From: a virus
Direction: 5' to 3' (one strand)
IMG/VR virus record: IMGVR_UViG_3300046028_010384
Coordinates: 1 to 23,144 of that record
DNA length: 23,144 bases
Part shown: piece by piece, positions 21,416-23,144 of the stretch
Layout of the letters: every line of letters begins with the position of its first letter
Numbering within the stretch: the first letter of the stretch is position 1
The notes under the pieces: model-generated
Seen by the model: the letters and a program-made list of their open reading frames with translations, nothing else
Databases searched by the model: none
What the model was told of the DNA's origin: nothing
Made by a program: the position numbers and the translations under genes

Positions 21416-23122
21416 ATGAACTTTAAAGAATGGTTGTTACTGACCGAAGTAAAGAAATCCAGCGATATTGCCAAAGAACTACTCGGCAATAATGAATCTT
21501 TGTTTAAACAAATAAAATCCATCATTCCAACTGATGCTAAACAAGATTTACAAGCGAAACTTCTGCCTGTCGCTGCATTCTACCACAAACAACAACCAAA
21601 CCTTAATACCCTCAAACAATACTTGGAAGACTATGCAAACTTAGTCAAACTAAATAAAATGCAGATCATTACAGTAAATGATGATCTGACCATAAACAAT
21701 GAATTCAAATCTTATATCCATTGGACTGAAATTATTGATGGCAAAAAACACGAAGGAAAAGTTCTTAATGCACCAATACAAGGTGATGTAAGTGACCAAG
21801 AACTCATTGCACAGTCAACAGACAATAAGATAAAGGTTTATAAAGCAAACTCAGTAAATCAATGTATCGTACTCGGTAAAGGTGAATCCTTCTGTATTTC
21901 ACAACCAGCCAATACTATGTTTCAATCTTACAGAGATACTAAGACATCAACTTTTTACTTTGTCTATGACAATACAAGAACTGATGATCTTGCAATCGTT
22001 GTAGTAGATGCAACACAAGACGGAATTGAACTTACAGATCGTAAAAATCAAACCGGACACACGATGCAAGACCCCCGTGAAACTACAGAAAAAAGAATAA
22101 ATTCAAATCCAGATCTATATTTCAAATACCTACAAGAAAAAGGTATTGACACAACTATCTTCGAAAATATACCAAAATCATCACAAGAAAAAGCAGAACA
22201 TGAAAAATTAGGAGAATCAGATTATAGCTTAGACTGGTTCAAATCCCTCACACCAGAAGAAAAATCTAAATATATCGGAAGAGGACATGAACTTTCACAT
22301 CCTCAGTTCGATTATATCTATGATAACAATTTCACTCTACTTTTAAAACAATATGTGAGGACTGGAGTAAAAGTTGAAATTTATCAATTAAACAAAATTG
22401 CTTCTAAAAAAGAATTAAAAGATAGTTATTTACATAATAGATTAATCGCAGACAAACACAATAAAAACCTTTCAAAACAAGAATACGACTTGTTGAGTCC
22501 AAAACAAAAAGAAGAATTTTACAATGTCCATGATGAAGACAAACTTGAAAAAGCTTTTCAAATTGAAGATTTTTCTCTAGTAAAAGAATTGATCGAAAAA
22601 GGACAACAAGTTCCACATTATGCTATTGATAGAGCAATAAGAAAAAATAGACTTGATCTAGTGAAATATTTTGTAAAACACGGCTTATGGTTAGATGCAT
22701 ATACTAATGTAAGATCTGCAATTGCATATAATAGTCTTGAAATTTTAAAATACCTTTTAGATGAAAAAAATCAAGAAATAAGACCATATGATATCGATGA
22801 AGCTTTTAGGCGTGATAATGTTGATATTGTAAAATACTTAATCGATGAAAAAAACAAGGAAATACCTTTTAATGCTGTTAACATGGCGGCATCTGGTGGA
22901 AATCTTAATATTTTAAAATACTTGATTGATGAAAAAAATAAAGATATAAGACCTAGTGATGTAAAAAATGCAAGCCTTGCTGACGAGCTTGATGTTTTAA
23001 AATACTTTTTTGATGAAAAGGGTTTTAAACTACCACCTAAAGATTTTTCATTTGTTATCAATGGCGCAAGGACACAAAAAGTTAAAGATTATTTAATACA
23101 AAAACAAAAAGAACAAAAATAA
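21416..23122 (+). CDS. Tagged CIS-motif protein with ankyrin-like solenoid
   Basis: 568 residues. Tag MNFKEWLLLTE with L-T-E at 9-11, nearly the same at DNA level as the start of the gene at 13285. A helical part leads to a domain with Cys150, GKG 154-156, FCIS 159-162, then FQSYR and TFYFVYD. This matches, with the same spacing, the domain in the gene at 10920. A linker holds LTPEEKSKYIG and LSPKQKEEFYN, parallel to LTDEQKKEFI of that gene. From about residue 388 come six ankyrin-like units (L-x-x-L-K-Y-L-I-D-E-K) of 27-28 residues. The two genes share one plan: tag, CIS domain, linker, solenoid. A host-targeted effector carried in the head is plausible; its activity is unknown. Confidence 0.9.
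   Translation: MNFKEWLLLTEVKKSSDIAKELLGNNESLFKQIKSIIPTDAKQDLQAKLLPVAAFYHKQQPNLNTLKQYLEDYANLVKLNKMQIITVNDDLTINNEFKSYIHWTEIIDGKKHEGKVLNAPIQGDVSDQELIAQSTDNKIKVYKANSVNQCIVLGKGESFCISQPANTMFQSYRDTKTSTFYFVYDNTRTDDLAIVVVDATQDGIELTDRKNQTGHTMQDPRETTEKRINSNPDLYFKYLQEKGIDTTIFENIPKSSQEKAEHEKLGESDYSLDWFKSLTPEEKSKYIGRGHELSHPQFDYIYDNNFTLLLKQYVRTGVKVEIYQLNKIASKKELKDSYLHNRLIADKHNKNLSKQEYDLLSPKQKEEFYNVHDEDKLEKAFQIEDFSLVKELIEKGQQVPHYAIDRAIRKNRLDLVKYFVKHGLWLDAYTNVRSAIAYNSLEILKYLLDEKNQEIRPYDIDEAFRRDNVDIVKYLIDEKNKEIPFNAVNMAASGGNLNILKYLIDEKNKDIRPSDVKNASLADELDVLKYFFDEKGFKLPPKDFSFVINGARTQKVKDYLIQKQKEQK
22577..23077 (+). repeat. 84-base tandem coding repeat (ankyrin-like)
   Basis: Repeat starts (the leucine, isoleucine or valine before the LK-Y motif) lie at 22577, 22658, 22742, 22826, 22910 and 22994. 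The last four spacings are 84 bases and the first 81. AAATAC plus GATGAAAA recur in the last four units. The 28-residue period is shorter than the usual 33-residue ankyrin unit. Confidence 0.8.
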
Positions 23123-23129
23123 ATAAACT

Positions 23130-23144
23130 ATGAACTTTTTAAAT
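23130..23144 (+). CDS. Start of a further tagged gene (partial)
   Basis: ATG at 23130 follows the preceding stop by seven bases and opens with MNFLN before the window ends. The DNA ATGAACTTT is the same as the start of the tagged genes at 13285 and 21416, so another member of the cargo series probably continues outside. Only five residues are visible. Confidence 0.45.

Noticed and set aside
1-23144. tRNA genes that would pair with the CCA-adding-like enzyme.
   Set aside because: No cloverleaf-like sequence with a recognisable T-loop was seen in the gaps of this window. tRNAs may lie elsewhere in the genome.

Overview
The window reads as a piece of a large, AT-rich tailed-phage genome, most likely T4-like in the broad sense and from an uncultured phage. 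This is an inference: no terminase, capsid, portal or tail gene is present. The support is very dense coding on both strands, ATGA and 11-base gene overlaps, many small phage-type proteins, an ArdC-type antirestriction protein, two DNA methyltransferases, and above all a recurring N-terminal peptide of the type F-x-(E/Q)-(W/Y/F)-L followed by (L/I)-x-E. T4 internal head proteins carry such a capsid targeting sequence (they begin MKTYQEF and are cut after (L/I)-x-E by the prohead protease).

Layout. Positions 1-4822 hold enzymes without the tag: the tail end of an unknown gene, an unknown 402-residue protein on the minus strand, a SNF2 helicase with zinc ribbon and HARP-like N-terminus, a GT2-type glycosyltransferase and a convergent FkbM-like methyltransferase. 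From 4868 the tag appears: an ArdC-like zincin (4868-6127), a 46-residue Cys/Lys peptide (6162-6302) and a DUF5872-like basic Cys-rich protein (6746-7162), with an untagged HNH nuclease between them. Positions 7227-10845 again hold untagged enzymes: a small phage protein, a DNA methyltransferase, a MYG1-like DHH phosphoesterase, a GT92-type glycosyltransferase, an A-type Fe-S carrier and a class I methyltransferase.

From 10920 to the right end most genes are tagged. They are a 791-residue GNAT-like/solenoid protein with a second, internal tag; a CCA-adding-enzyme-like nucleotidyltransferase; two paralogues sharing a second tag type (MYNKNNPNY...ITENQYY); a protein with the tag at its C-terminus; two proteins sharing a YLENRD tag; a short tagged protein; and a 568-residue protein with a 28-residue ankyrin-like solenoid. 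The start of one more tagged gene is cut off by the window end. A secreted Gly-rich (GGGQF)n protein lies on the minus strand and an adenine methyltransferase on the plus strand among them.

Working model (inference): the tagged proteins are cargo packed into the head with the DNA, trimmed by a prohead protease, and delivered at infection to counter restriction, handle tRNA ends and engage host targets through solenoid repeats. The untagged enzymes act inside the infected cell on DNA, surface glycans and metabolism. No tRNA, rRNA, CRISPR array or insertion sequence was seen. Every gap of over 100 bases is covered in the feature list; none exceeds 300 bases.
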